A DNA stretch of 64,000 bases from Sorangium cellulosum (GTDB taxonomy: Bacteria > Myxococcota_A > Polyangia > Polyangiales > Polyangiaceae), in assembly GCF_002950945.1 (NCBI RefSeq), contig NZ_CP012673.1, forward strand, positions 1,798,001 through 1,862,000, read 5' to 3'. Below are positions 18,226-27,263 of the stretch, one piece after another (position 1 is the stretch's first letter; each line of letters begins with the position of its first letter). A program made the position numbers and the translations under genes. The notes beneath the pieces were generated by a model. It did not search any database and was not told the DNA's origin. It was given only the letters and a program-made list of their open reading frames with translations.

Positions 18226-18480
18226 GCCCCGCGTTTACAACGGGTGAGAGGGCGGCGCCATAAACTGGGGGGGACCGGCGCGGGCGGCGCCCGAGGCAGG
18301 ACGGCAGCGGCGCGGCGCCGGGGGGAGGGGCGGGGCGCCTCGCGGGCGATGACGGGGGCGGCTCGCCGCCGCCGGGGGCCGCGGGAGCGGGCGACGCGAC
18401 GTGGGTGGGATCCGCCCGCGCCGCCCGGCGCGACGCGTCGCCCCGCAGGCCGCGTCACGCCCCGATCGCGCGCGTTACCC
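18226..18480. other. Intergenic stretch upstream of the SDR operon
   Basis: A 255-base G+C-rich gap between the end of the lipoprotein gene and the SDR gene, both on the minus strand. It should hold the SDR operon promoter. No clear promoter elements, terminator or small gene were seen. Confidence 0.3.
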
Positions 18481-19422
18481 TCACGGGTCGCAGCCGATGC
18501 GCGCCGCCCCGAGCGCGAGATCGTCGTACCAGAGGGTCTTGGCGCCGCCGTGGTACTTCTCGAATCCGAACTTGAACATATTGTAGTTGTAAGGGCCCCA
18601 GTCCGTGACGTGCATCGCCTCGACCTCGGCGTTGTCCACGAAGACGCGCACCTCGCTGCCAGGCCCGTTGTAATAGAACTCGAGGCAGTACCAGGTGTCG
18701 GCCTCGAGCTTCACGCCGCCTTCGCACTGGTACGTCCCGCCGTTCGAGAGCTTCTCTTTGTCGTCGCTCCTGCGGTTCAGCTCGAGCTGACACTGGTGCT
18801 CGCCGATGCGGATCTGCTCGTTGGCGTTGGGATCCCCGCCGCTGGTCGTCGCCGCGACATAGGTGTTGTGGCCGGACTGGATGGCGGTGCTGCTCTTCAT
18901 GTAGACCCTGCCCCAGAACGTGCTCGGCACGGCGATGCCGAGCATCTGGCTGAACTCCGTGCCCGCGACCTTGACCGAGCGCGTCCCGCTGTGACCCGTG
19001 GTGTCCAGCGTGACGAAGTTGCCCACGTTCGGGCGCAGGTACTCGGGGAAGAACTGGAGCTCGGACGGCAGCGCGTCTCCCTCGAAATCGGAGCAGAAGA
19101 TGTTCGCCGCGGCGCACCCGCCGGAGCCGGTCGAGGTGCCGCCGCCGGTCCCGGTCCCCGTCGGCCCGCCGCCCTGACCGCCGCCCGTCGCGCTGGTGGA
19201 GGTGGAGGCGCCGCCGGTCGTGGAGGTGCTGCCCGTGGTGGAGGCGCCGCCCGTGGTGGAGGCGCCGCCCGTGGTGGACGGGCCACCCGTGGTGGAGGCG
19301 CCGCTTCCGTCGGAGCCTCCGCCGGAGATGGCGGAGCCGTCCTCCGGGTCATCGCCGCACGCGGCCATGGGCACGAGCCCGATCACCGCAAGAAAAGCAA
19401 AGGAACGCGCAGAGAAAGACAT
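18481..19422 (-). CDS. Putative lipoprotein, Ser/Thr/Gly linker and lectin-like C-terminal domain
   Basis: Predicted 313-residue lipoprotein. ATG 19422 has GAGGAG upstream. The signal peptide ends in MAAC (Cys22). Residues about 33-105 are a low-complexity Ser/Thr/Gly linker made of STTGGA units. The C-terminal domain (about 106-313) starts CSDFEGD and ends with WYDDLALGAARIGC, a pattern of beta-sandwich (LamG/concanavalin A-like) modules found in secreted carbohydrate-active proteins; the strand WYCLEFYYNG supports this. No catalytic residues can be assigned. A carbohydrate-binding surface role is likely. The linker would hold the domain away from the outer membrane. Confidence 0.75.
   Translation of the reverse strand: MSFSARSFAFLAVIGLVPMAACGDDPEDGSAISGGGSDGSGASTTGGPSTTGGASTTGGASTTGSTSTTGGASTSTSATGGGQGGGPTGTGTGGGTSTGSGGCAAANIFCSDFEGDALPSELQFFPEYLRPNVGNFVTLDTTGHSGTRSVKVAGTEFSQMLGIAVPSTFWGRVYMKSSTAIQSGHNTYVAATTSGGDPNANEQIRIGEHQCQLELNRRSDDKEKLSNGGTYQCEGGVKLEADTWYCLEFYYNGPGSEVRVFVDNAEVEAMHVTDWGPYNYNMFKFGFEKYHGGAKTLWYDDLALGAARIGCDP
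19197..19311. repeat. Tandem 18-base repeats coding a Ser/Thr/Gly linker
   Basis: Tandem copies of an 18-base unit close to GCCGCCCGTGGTGGAGGC with small variations. They encode STTGGA-type repeats of the lipoprotein 18481-19422. Such arrays expand and contract by slippage, so linker length may vary between strains. Confidence 0.7.
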
Positions 19423-19544
19423 GCAGAAGTTCTCCTCACAACAGGGCACTCGAGGGGCCCAAGCGATGGGCGCGACTCTATCACACTCAACCGTGTCCAT
19501 GTCAGCGCTGCCGCCCGACTGAAAATGTGCTGTCTGGCTGGACG

Positions 19545-20390
19545 TCAGGCCGCGCAGAGGCGGAATACCGGCATCTCGGGCCGGCAGAGGAAGCGCGCCG
19601 GGACGACGCTGGTGCCGATTCCCCGGCTCACGTAGGCCGGTCCCACCTGCGTCTCGTAGTGGCCGGCGACGAAGCGGCCCGAGCCGGGCGGCACCGCGAC
19701 CGCGAAGCCGAGCGGGCGCACCTGGCCGCCGTGGGTATGGCCGCTCAGGGCGAGGTCGACGCGGGGCGCGTCCGCCGGCAGCTCGTCGAGCAGGCCGGGC
19801 GCGTGTGTCAGCAGGAGGCGCGGCGCGCCCGACGGAAGGCCCCGGAGCGCGCGCACGGGGTCGTGGTGACCGCTGCAGGAGTCGTCGGTCGCGGCCACCA
19901 CGACGCCGTCCGGAAGCCGCGTGTGCTCGTTGCCGAGCAGCGTCGCGCCGCCGCGCGCATAGGCCTCGTGGAGGCCGTCGAGCGGGACTCGGCCCCAGTG
20001 CTCCCAGTTGCCGAGCGTCGCGAGGACCTTCCGCCCGGGGCCCGCGAGCCCATCGCAGAGCGCCGTGAGCGCGCCGAACGAGCTCTCCGCGTCGAGGATG
20101 TCGCCGGTCAGGACGACGAGCTGGGGAGCGATCTCCCGCACGGCCGCAAAGAGGGACTCGTGCAGCCCGCCGATCGACGTGAGGTGAACGTCGGTGAGCT
20201 GCGCAACGGTGAAGCCGTCGAGCGATCGCGGGAGACCGGCGACGTGGACGTCGTGGCGGCTGACCTCGAGCCAGCGGGGCTCGAGGAGCAAGGCGTCGGC
20301 GGCGCCGAGCCCGACCGCGCCCGCCGCGGCGCCGCGCAGGAACGATCGACGCGAGATCGAGGGCGACTCGAGCGGGCGGCGTCCAGGCAC
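19545..20390 (-). CDS. Tat-exported metallophosphoesterase (YkuE-like)
   Basis: A 281-residue calcineurin-like phosphoesterase. All metal motifs are present: D-x-H (TDVHLTS), GD (LTGDILDAE), GN (LGNWEHW) and GHTHGGQ. The variant GNWEHW in place of GNHD is seen in YkuE-type enzymes. The N-terminus has a twin-arginine motif SRRSFL (13-18) before an Ala/Gly-rich hydrophobic segment, so export by Tat is predicted. No ATG fits; GTG 20390, with GAGGAAG just upstream, gives a suitable leader. Its start is 11 bases past the stop of the kinase gene 20402-23323, so the two are probably co-transcribed. Substrate unknown; relatives hydrolyse phosphodiesters at the cell surface. Confidence 0.82.
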   Translation of the reverse strand: MPGRRPLESPSISRRSFLRGAAAGAVGLGAADALLLEPRWLEVSRHDVHVAGLPRSLDGFTVAQLTDVHLTSIGGLHESLFAAVREIAPQLVVLTGDILDAESSFGALTALCDGLAGPGRKVLATLGNWEHWGRVPLDGLHEAYARGGATLLGNEHTRLPDGVVVAATDDSCSGHHDPVRALRGLPSGAPRLLLTHAPGLLDELPADAPRVDLALSGHTHGGQVRPLGFAVAVPPGSGRFVAGHYETQVGPAYVSRGIGTSVVPARFLCRPEMPVFRLCAA

Positions 20391-20401
20391 CCTGGGCTTC
20401 C

Positions 20402-23323
20402 TCAGCGCGGCCCCGAGGGCGGCTTGCCGAGGGCCGCGAGCCGCGCGCGCGCCTCCTCCGCGGTGATCGACCGCGGCCGCGCGCGCCCCCACCGCGCCAC
20501 GACCGCGCCGTAGGCCTCCGCGGCGCCCGCGGCGTCCCCCGCGGCCTCGAGCGCCTGACCGAGGTAGCGGTGCGCCTGGACCATCGTGAACGGCTCGAAC
20601 AGCGCCACGCACGACCGCGCCACGCGGCGCAGCGGGGCGATCGCCTCGCCGGCCTTGCCCGACAGCGCGTAGACCTTGCCGATCGTGAGATCGAGCGACA
20701 GCCACCGCCACCGCTCCGGGGGGAGCGGCTGATCCGCCGGGATCGCGCGGAGCGCCTCGGCCGCCTCCTCGGGCGTCTCCACGCTGGCGGCGTGGGCCTC
20801 GGCCCAGAAGGCCCAGCGAGGCTCCGTCTGCTGCGCCTGCGCGCCCGCCCGCCATTTCGATTGCACCCGCGCGATCCAGGCCGCGCGCGCGTCATCGAAC
20901 GCCGCCTTGCTCATCGAGGCGGCGCGGTAGCTGTAGGGCAGGAAGGCGATCGTCCAGTCGCCCGCGGTGGCAGGCTCGTGCCAGGCGCTCATGCGATGGA
21001 GGAAGTCGTCGGCCACCCGCCCCGCCTCCCGGGGCAGGCCCATCTCCCGGTAGAGCCGCGCGAGCTCCAGGGCGGGGCTCGCGTGCACCTCCTGCTCGGT
21101 CCTGCCCGCGACCTCGCGCTGCCAGTCGCGGGCGAGCTGCACGGCCTGCTCGAAATCGCCGTCCAGCGCCGCGATCGCCGCCCGATCGCGCAGCTCCTTC
21201 CACTTCCGATCGCCCTCCGCCTCGAGCGCCCAGCTCTGCTGCAGCGCGAGGAGCACGCTCTCGCGCGGGGCGCTCCTCGCCTGCAGCGCGAGGGCGAGGT
21301 GACGCGCCGCGGGGGCCGCCCTCGGGTCGATCGACATCCAGCGCCGCGCGTCCTCCTCGACGCCCTTGCAGTCGCCCTGCCGCGCGAGGAGGCGGACCCG
21401 GTTGGAGAGGCAGAGCGTCGCGCCGGGCGCCGTCTCGGCGCAGTCGCGGTACGCCTCGAGCTCCGCGGCGACGTCGCCCTTCATCCCGAGCGACTCGCCC
21501 TTGTGCACCCACGCGACCACGTAGCCCCGATCGGCGGCGATCGCCCGGTCGTAGGCCTCGATCGCCGCGTCGAACCCGAGCCGGGCGTGCCGCGTGTTGC
21601 CGAGGTACACGAGGAGCTCCGGGTCGGCCGGGAACCGCGCGATCGCCGCCTCGAGCCGCCGCTCCCAGGCCGCGGCGTCCGACGGCTGGCGCACGTAGGC
21701 CTCCGCCGCGTCGAGCAGCGCCGCGTCGCGCGCGTCGAGCGCCGCGCGGTGGCGCAGGGCGAGCTGGAACTCCTCGCGCGCCTCGATCGGCCGCTGCCGG
21801 AACCGCCAGAGCGCGAGCCGGAGGTGCCCCGCGCTCAGCGCGCGGTCCGCGGCGACCGCGCGCGCCATGGTGCGGTCGGCGACCTCGGGCGCGCCGTCGC
21901 GGAACGCCTGGAGGGCCTCGCGGTAGAACGTCGCGGCCTCCGGGACGCTCGACACGGGGCGCGGCGCCGCGAGGTCGCCCGTGGGCGCGGGGATCGCCGC
22001 CGTCGCGGGGACCACCGGCGGCGCGCTCCTGTCCCAGCGCTTCAGCGCGATCGCGACGCCGGATCCCACGGCGAGCGCGGCCGCGAGCCCGAAGGCCGCG
22101 CGCCACGGCAGGGCGACGGCAGGCCGCGTGGGCCCCGTCGCGGCGGGCGCGGAGGTGGCCGGCGACGCTGACGCGGAGGACACCTGCGCCGGGGCGGACA
22201 CCGTGGCGGGGGGCTGCCCGGAATACGCCTGCACGGCGTCGCGGTCGCGCCCCGGCGGGGCGTGGGGGCCGCGCCGCGGCGCATCGACGGGCACGGTCGG
22301 CTCCAGGGCGGCGGCCGCGCCCGCGGGGGGCGGCCACGCGGCGCCGTCGCCCTGGAGCTCCGCCGCCGTCGCGGCCTGCGCGCCGGGCGAGAGGCCCTCG
22401 GCGGCGAGCAGCGCGTCCCAGAACGCGCCCGCGTCGGGGTACCGCTCCCGGGGCGCCACGCCGAGCGCCCGCAGGAGCACCCGCTCTACCGGCTCGGGCG
22501 CCGCGGCGCCGCGCCCGCGCAGCGTCGGGCGCTGGTGCGGGTGGACCGCGGCCGAGTAGAGCGCGGCCACGCTGTCGCCCTCGAGCGCCGGGCGCCCGGT
22601 GACGAGCTCCACGAAGACGAGCGCCAGCGCGAACACGTCCGTCCACGGCCCGGTCGCGCCGAAGCGCCTGTCGAACTGCTCCGGGGCGCCGTAGCGCGGG
22701 GTCAGCACCGGCGGGCCCGCGGTGGTCGTCGCGAGCGCCTCGGTGGGCGAGAGGGGCTCGAGCAGCACCTTGGCGATACCGAAGTCGAGCACCTTGAGGG
22801 AGCGCCGGCCGCCCGCCTCGGCCAGGAAGAGGTTCTCGGGCTTGATGTCGCGGTGCGCGATCCGCTGCGCGTGGGCGACGGCGAGGGCGCGCGCGGCCGG
22901 GTCGAGCAGGGCGATCGCCTCGCGCCGGGAGAGCGCCCCGCCGCCGCCGGCGCGCAGGCGCCGGAGGTGGCTGGCCAGGGTGTCGCCGTCGAGCCACTCG
23001 AGGACGAGATAAGGCACCTTCGCGCCGCCTTCGGCCGTGAAGGCGCCGATGTCGAGCGCCTGCACGATGGCGGACGAGAGGCGCGAGAGCTGGAGGAGCA
23101 GCCTCCCCTCGCTCCGGAGCTGCCGCACGAGATCGTCCTGCGCGGCCGGCGAGAGCTCGGCCGGGAGCCTCAGGCACTTGATCGCGATCGCCGCGCCGAA
23201 GCCCTCGTGGACTCCCCGGTACACGACGCCGAAGCCGCCCGCGCCGACCACCGAGAGGACGCGGTACTTGCCGTCGATCGTGGTCCCGCAGATCCGAAAC
23301 GGGTCGTGCTGCGGATCGGACAT
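20402..23323 (-). CDS. Membrane Ser/Thr kinase with extracytoplasmic TPR region
   Basis: A 973-residue Hanks-type kinase. Gly-loop GAGGFGVV (27-34), Lys49, HRD Asp159 and DFG Asp180 are intact, so it is probably active. The kinase domain ends near 305, followed by a Pro/Ala-rich linker. One membrane segment lies at about 407-427. The remaining 530 residues look like TPR repeats (for example AIEAYDRAIAADRGYVVAWV), which would be outside the cytoplasm. Its kinase domain closely resembles that of the gene at 2083: both have GATGPWTDVFA and a YLVxEWLDGxTL segment. The start is ATG 23323. It probably forms an operon with the phosphoesterase gene and diverges from 23443. Confidence 0.88.
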   Translation of the reverse strand: MSDPQHDPFRICGTTIDGKYRVLSVVGAGGFGVVYRGVHEGFGAAIAIKCLRLPAELSPAAQDDLVRQLRSEGRLLLQLSRLSSAIVQALDIGAFTAEGGAKVPYLVLEWLDGDTLASHLRRLRAGGGGALSRREAIALLDPAARALAVAHAQRIAHRDIKPENLFLAEAGGRRSLKVLDFGIAKVLLEPLSPTEALATTTAGPPVLTPRYGAPEQFDRRFGATGPWTDVFALALVFVELVTGRPALEGDSVAALYSAAVHPHQRPTLRGRGAAAPEPVERVLLRALGVAPRERYPDAGAFWDALLAAEGLSPGAQAATAAELQGDGAAWPPPAGAAAALEPTVPVDAPRRGPHAPPGRDRDAVQAYSGQPPATVSAPAQVSSASASPATSAPAATGPTRPAVALPWRAAFGLAAALAVGSGVAIALKRWDRSAPPVVPATAAIPAPTGDLAAPRPVSSVPEAATFYREALQAFRDGAPEVADRTMARAVAADRALSAGHLRLALWRFRQRPIEAREEFQLALRHRAALDARDAALLDAAEAYVRQPSDAAAWERRLEAAIARFPADPELLVYLGNTRHARLGFDAAIEAYDRAIAADRGYVVAWVHKGESLGMKGDVAAELEAYRDCAETAPGATLCLSNRVRLLARQGDCKGVEEDARRWMSIDPRAAPAARHLALALQARSAPRESVLLALQQSWALEAEGDRKWKELRDRAAIAALDGDFEQAVQLARDWQREVAGRTEQEVHASPALELARLYREMGLPREAGRVADDFLHRMSAWHEPATAGDWTIAFLPYSYRAASMSKAAFDDARAAWIARVQSKWRAGAQAQQTEPRWAFWAEAHAASVETPEEAAEALRAIPADQPLPPERWRWLSLDLTIGKVYALSGKAGEAIAPLRRVARSCVALFEPFTMVQAHRYLGQALEAAGDAAGAAEAYGAVVARWGRARPRSITAEEARARLAALGKPPSGPR

Positions 23324-23442
23324 CGGCCGGAGGATACTCTGGAGCTCGCGCCGGCGAGATCCGATTTCGCGCGGTCTCGGCGCCCCGGCGCAGAGCGCGG
23401 CGGAGGGCGGCGGAAGGCCGCTTCCAGGTTACGCTTCGGCGC

Positions 23443-24201
23443 ATGGACGGCGACGCGCAGGCGTGGAAGGCGGCGATCGCCGCGCTTTACGAGGCGACGT
23501 GGGGCGATCGCCCGCGCGGCCCCGTCGAGGGTTGCCCCTGCTGCGTCTCCGCCGGAGAGGCGCGCGCGCTGCATCAGGTGGCGCGCGAGTCCGCGCCCGG
23601 GGAGGCCATCGGGCGTTTTGCGTTCAAGGCGATGACCACCTGGGGCGAGCCGCGCGATTTCCGCTGGTTTCTCCCCCGCATCCTCGAGCTCATGGCGACC
23701 GAGCAGGTGGGCGCGCTGAGCCTCGAGCTCGTCGCGGGCAAGATCCTGTCGGCCGGCTTCGCCGCGTGGCCGGCGCCCGAGCGCGAGGTGGTGCGCGCCG
23801 CCTTCGCCGCGCTCTTCCGGCTCCGGCTCGGCGGCGGGGCGAGCGTCGAGGTGACCGACCTCGCCGCGTCGTGCGCGCTGCTCGGCGTGGACCTCCGGCC
23901 GCTGCTCGAGGAGCTCGCGCTGCGCGCGCTCGACGACGCGGCGGCCGCCGAGGTGTACATCGAGCTCGCGGACTCGGTGGTGTGCCGGCAGGGCGACCCG
24001 GCGGTCGGGGGGATTCACGGACGCGCAGCGGCGGCCGAGGCGGCCTTGACCAGCTTCTTCTGGAGCGAACCGGCCCTCGCCCAGGTCGAGCAGCTGTTCT
24101 TCCGGTTCCCCGAGGGGCGGCTCGGCGAGCGGCTGTCCCTCGTGGCGCAGTGCCTCGAGCTCGCCCGCGACGCGGGGCGCCTCCCGGGCGCCTCGCGGTA
24201 G
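23443..24201 (+). CDS. Hypothetical protein with an N-terminal CPCC motif
   Basis: A 252-residue soluble protein of unrecognised family. Near residue 30 it has GCPCCVSAGEA, a paired-Cys motif that might bind metal or be redox-active, although no second cysteine pair is near to complete a zinc site. The rest is rich in Ala, Leu and Glu and appears all-helical. ATG 23443 begins the frame; it diverges from the kinase gene after 119 bases. It ends before a strong hairpin at 24222-24251. Function unknown. Confidence 0.65.
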   Translation: MDGDAQAWKAAIAALYEATWGDRPRGPVEGCPCCVSAGEARALHQVARESAPGEAIGRFAFKAMTTWGEPRDFRWFLPRILELMATEQVGALSLELVAGKILSAGFAAWPAPEREVVRAAFAALFRLRLGGGASVEVTDLAASCALLGVDLRPLLEELALRALDDAAAAEVYIELADSVVCRQGDPAVGGIHGRAAAAEAALTSFFWSEPALAQVEQLFFRFPEGRLGERLSLVAQCLELARDAGRLPGASR

Positions 24202-24221
24202 CGGCGTGAGGCCCTGTTCCA

Positions 24222-24251
24222 GGCGGCGTGGACCGGCGACGGCACGCCGCC
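24222..24251. terminator. Hairpin between convergent genes, candidate bidirectional terminator
   Basis: A perfect 9-base inverted repeat (GGCGGCGTG / CACGCCGCC) with a 12-base loop, 20 bases past one stop and 18 bases past the other of two convergent genes. There is no T-run, as is common for hairpin terminators in very G+C-rich genomes. Confidence 0.5.
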
Positions 24252-24269
24252 GTCGCGACCGGATCCAGC

Positions 24270-25088
24270 TCAGCCCAGCTTGCCCAGCTTGCGCACCAGC
24301 CGGGGCAGGACGGTATCCTGGAGCAGCTCGGGAAAGGCGCGCTTCGCCCGCCAGTACCAGCGCCCATCGCTGTGCGGGACGGCGTAGAGGCGGCCCGCGT
24401 CGACCGCCTCGATCGCGCGCCGCGCCACGTAGTCCGCCTGGAGGCCGACACGTTGCATGAGCTTCTCGGCCGTCTTTCTCATGTTCTGGTCGAGGCCGCG
24501 GCCGCTCTCGGTGATCTTCGTCTGGAAGAAGGTCGGGCACAGGACGGTGACGCCGGCCCCGTGGGGGGCGAGCTCGAGCCGCAGCGTCTCGGAGAGGGCG
24601 ATCACGGCGGCCTTCGTGACGCAGTAAGGCGCGAGCCCGGGCACGGCGACGAAGCCGGCGGCCGACGCCACGTTGAGGAAGTGCCCGCTCTTCTGCTCCT
24701 TGAAGCGCGGCGCGAACGCGTGGCAGCCGTGGACGACGCCCCAGAGGTTGACGCCCATGATCCACGCCCAGTCCGCGAGCGAGACCTCGCCCACCTCGCC
24801 GCCGACGGCGACGCCCGCGTTGTTCACGACGAGATCCACGCCGCCGAGCGCGCGATCCGCCTCGCCCACGAGCGCCTCGACCTCCTCGCTCCGGCTCACG
24901 TCGCAGCGGACCGTGTGCGCCTCGCCCCCGGCGCCGGCGACGAGGCGCGCGGTCTCCCGGGAACCCTCCTCGTCGATGTCGGCGAGGAGGAGCTTCGCAT
25001 GACGGCCTGCGAGCTCGACGGCGAGCGCGCGGCCGAGGCCTGAGGAGGCGCCGGTCACGACGGCGCGCGGGTGCTTGGGGAGGGGCAT
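24270..25088 (-). CDS. Short-chain dehydrogenase/reductase
   Basis: A 272-residue classical SDR: cofactor loop TGASSGLG (12-19), the acidic ADID after the second strand (suggesting NAD preference), NNAG (89-92), catalytic Ser142 and YCVTK with Tyr155 and Lys159. ATG 25088 puts the Rossmann strand right at the N-terminus; an upstream in-frame start only adds a basic stretch. The C-terminus (WYWRAKRAFPELLQDTVLPR) is like that of SDRs acting on lipids or retinoids, but the substrate is unknown. It diverges from the AAA/nuclease-like gene at 25175. Confidence 0.85.
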   Translation of the reverse strand: MPLPKHPRAVVTGASSGLGRALAVELAGRHAKLLLADIDEEGSRETARLVAGAGGEAHTVRCDVSRSEEVEALVGEADRALGGVDLVVNNAGVAVGGEVGEVSLADWAWIMGVNLWGVVHGCHAFAPRFKEQKSGHFLNVASAAGFVAVPGLAPYCVTKAAVIALSETLRLELAPHGAGVTVLCPTFFQTKITESGRGLDQNMRKTAEKLMQRVGLQADYVARRAIEAVDAGRLYAVPHSDGRWYWRAKRAFPELLQDTVLPRLVRKLGKLG

Positions 25089-25174
25089 GGAGGGCGCATA
25101 CCACACAGCGGCTCTCGGCGGGCGGCGACGGGCGGCGACCATCTCGCCTCCCCGGCCACCCCCGCCCGCGGTAC

Positions 25175-26764
25175 ATGTCCGTCATGCGCCGCTTCAACAT
25201 CGCCGGGCCCTGCCATGCCGACCGGCACTACATGATCCCGCCCGAGCGGCGCTTCGGCGAGTGCCCCGAGCTCGTCGACAAGCAGGCGTATTTCGTCGTC
25301 CACGCCCCGCGCCAGACCGGCAAGACCACGACGATGAAGGCGCTCGCCGGCGCGCTCACGAAGGCCGGGCGTTACGCCGCGCTGCACTTCTCGTGCGAGC
25401 GGGCCCGCGCCTTTCCCGACGACGTCGCCGCCGCGGAGCGAGCCGTGTGGGGTTCCATCGAGGGGGCCGCGCACTCCGATCTTCCCGCCGCGCTCCATCC
25501 GCCCGCCCGCGTGGACGCGGACGCCGGCCTGTTCCTCGGCGCCCAGCTCGCCCGATGGGCCAAGGTCTGTCCCCTCCCGCTGGTGCTCGTCTTCGACGAG
25601 ATCGACGCGCTCACCGGCAATGGCCTGCTCTCCGTGCTCAGCCAGCTCCGCGCCGGCTACAATGCTCGTCCCGCGCCGTTCCCCTGGTCGGTCGCCCTCT
25701 GCGGCATGCGCGACGTGCGCGACTACAGGGCTGCGAGCGGCGGTGATCCGGTCCGTGCGGGCTCGTCGAGCCCGTTCAACATCAAGGAAGCGTCGCTCCG
25801 GCTCGGCAACTTCACGGAGGCCGAGGTGCGCGAGCTCTACAGCCAGCATACCGCCGACACCGGGCAGGTGTTCACGGACGAGGCGCTGTGTCGCGCCTGG
25901 GCGCTCGCCCAGGGCCAGCCCTGGCTCTCGAACGCCCTGGCCCGCGAGATCGTGGAGGAAATGCGCCTCCCCCCGACCGAGCCCATCACCGCGGCGCACA
26001 TCGACGAGGCCAAGGAGCGGCTCATCCTCACCCGCGCCACCCACCTCGACTCGCTCCTCGCCCGGCTGCGCGAGGAGCCTGTCCGCCGGGTGCTGGAGCC
26101 GATCCTCGCCGGCGAGCTCCCCCACCACGACCCGCTGAACGAAGATCATCGGTATGTCACCGATCTCGGCCTGATCGCGCCTGATCCGCCCGTGCGCATC
26201 GCCAACCCGATTTACCGGGAGATCATCTTCCGCGTGCTGGCCGGCGACACCGAGCGCGCCGTGCTCGTGGACCGCCAGAGCTTCGTCGGTCCGGACGGCC
26301 AGCTCGAGATGCCCCGGCTGCTCGACTCCTTCGCCGCCTTCTGGCGCGAGCACGGCGAGGTGCTGGCCGAGAGGACGGAGTACACCGAGGTCGCCGCGCA
26401 GCTCGTGTTCATGGCGTTCCTCCACCGGATCGTGAACGGCGGCGGCCTCATCGACCGGGAGATCGGCATCGGCAAGAAGCGCATCGACCTCCTGGTCCGC
26501 TGGCCCTGCACGGGCGCGGGCGGACAGCGCGTCGTGCAGCGCGTCGCCCTGGAGCTGAAGGTCTGGCGCGATCGCGACAAGAAGGGCAATCCGCTGCCGC
26601 AAGGGCTCGTCCAGCTCGACCAGTACCTCGCGCGCCTCGGGCTCGACGAAGGCGTGCTCGTGCTCTTCGACCTGCGCAGCGCCGCGCCGCCCGTGGAGGA
26701 GCGGACGCGCCTCGAGCAAGCGACCACGCCCTCGGGCCGCCGGGTCACCGTGCTGCGGGCGTAG
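25175..26764 (+). CDS. AAA-like ATPase fused to a PD-(D/E)XK nuclease-like domain
   Basis: A 529-residue protein. It opens with FNIAGPCHADRHYMIPPERR, a signature of a bacterial ATPase family often found as lone, variably distributed genes. Walker A is APRQTGKT (Lys50) and Walker B LVLVFDEIDAL (Asp141, Glu142). A winged-helix-like middle follows (about 255-350). The C-terminal part has the PD-(D/E)XK core pattern: acidic residue in RIDLLVRW (Asp438), then ALELKVW (Glu460, Lys462). Such fusions are suspected of defence or mobile-element roles, but none is established for this type. Starts at 25175 and 25184 are both possible. No partner gene is adjacent. Confidence 0.78.
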   Translation: MSVMRRFNIAGPCHADRHYMIPPERRFGECPELVDKQAYFVVHAPRQTGKTTTMKALAGALTKAGRYAALHFSCERARAFPDDVAAAERAVWGSIEGAAHSDLPAALHPPARVDADAGLFLGAQLARWAKVCPLPLVLVFDEIDALTGNGLLSVLSQLRAGYNARPAPFPWSVALCGMRDVRDYRAASGGDPVRAGSSSPFNIKEASLRLGNFTEAEVRELYSQHTADTGQVFTDEALCRAWALAQGQPWLSNALAREIVEEMRLPPTEPITAAHIDEAKERLILTRATHLDSLLARLREEPVRRVLEPILAGELPHHDPLNEDHRYVTDLGLIAPDPPVRIANPIYREIIFRVLAGDTERAVLVDRQSFVGPDGQLEMPRLLDSFAAFWREHGEVLAERTEYTEVAAQLVFMAFLHRIVNGGGLIDREIGIGKKRIDLLVRWPCTGAGGQRVVQRVALELKVWRDRDKKGNPLPQGLVQLDQYLARLGLDEGVLVLFDLRSAAPPVEERTRLEQATTPSGRRVTVLRA

Positions 26765-26871
26765 AGGAGATCCGCGAGGAGGAAAGCTGTCCGCCAGCGC
26801 AGGACTGCCTCTCTCCACGCAGCTCCTCACGGGGCCGCGATCCCCTCGACCGCCGGAACAGAAAAACAACA

Positions 26872-26923
26872 AGGCGCCAGGCGCGCCAGGGGAACGTGTG
26901 GTCCCCCGGCGTACTTGGCGCCT
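26872..26923. terminator. Long imperfect hairpin between convergent genes
   Basis: Outer arms AGGCGCCA / TGGCGCCT with further pairing inside (AGGGGA with TCCCC) around a short loop. It lies between the stop of the AAA/nuclease-like gene (26764) and the stop of the ferritin-like gene (26949), so it can end transcription from both sides. Confidence 0.5.
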
Positions 26924-26948
26924 CGGCAGCTCGACCGCTGGAGTCGCT

Positions 26949-27263
26949 CTAGGCGCTCCCGCGCGTGCCGCCCTGCTGCTGGCGACCGCTGGTCAGCCGC
27001 TGCCCGAGCAGCTGCCTCGCCCGGTCCGCGCGCTGCAGCTCCTCCTGCCGCACCTCGTTCAGGAACGCGACGAGCTCCTGATCGCCCTGCTGCTGCGCGT
27101 CCTGAACGTACTTCGAGTACGTCTCCGCGCCCTGGAGAGCATGGTAGAGCACGCTGACCAGGTTGTAGTCCTTGTCAGGCAGAACGCTGCTCTCGCTGCG
27201 GCCCTCTAGACCGGAGCCCTGCTGTCCCTGCACGCCCGACCCCTGCTTTTGCTCGTTCGCCAT
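26949..27263 (-). CDS. Small ferritin-like domain protein
   Basis: A 104-residue acidic, Gln-rich protein. ATG 27263 has a strong GAGGAGG ribosome site. The middle (about residues 30-90) forms two long amphipathic helices with the pattern LYHALQGAETYSKYVQDA and FLNEVRQEELQRADRARQLL. The Glu in ALQGAE and the E-E-x-x-x-A spacing resemble half of a ferritin-like four-helix bundle, as in small stress-related ferritin-like proteins that dimerise. Ends are low-complexity Gln/Gly/Ser. Metal binding is inferred only. Transcribed alone, with its own promoter in the gap to the right. Confidence 0.6.
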   Translation of the reverse strand: MANEQKQGSGVQGQQGSGLEGRSESSVLPDKDYNLVSVLYHALQGAETYSKYVQDAQQQGDQELVAFLNEVRQEELQRADRARQLLGQRLTSGRQQQGGTRGSA

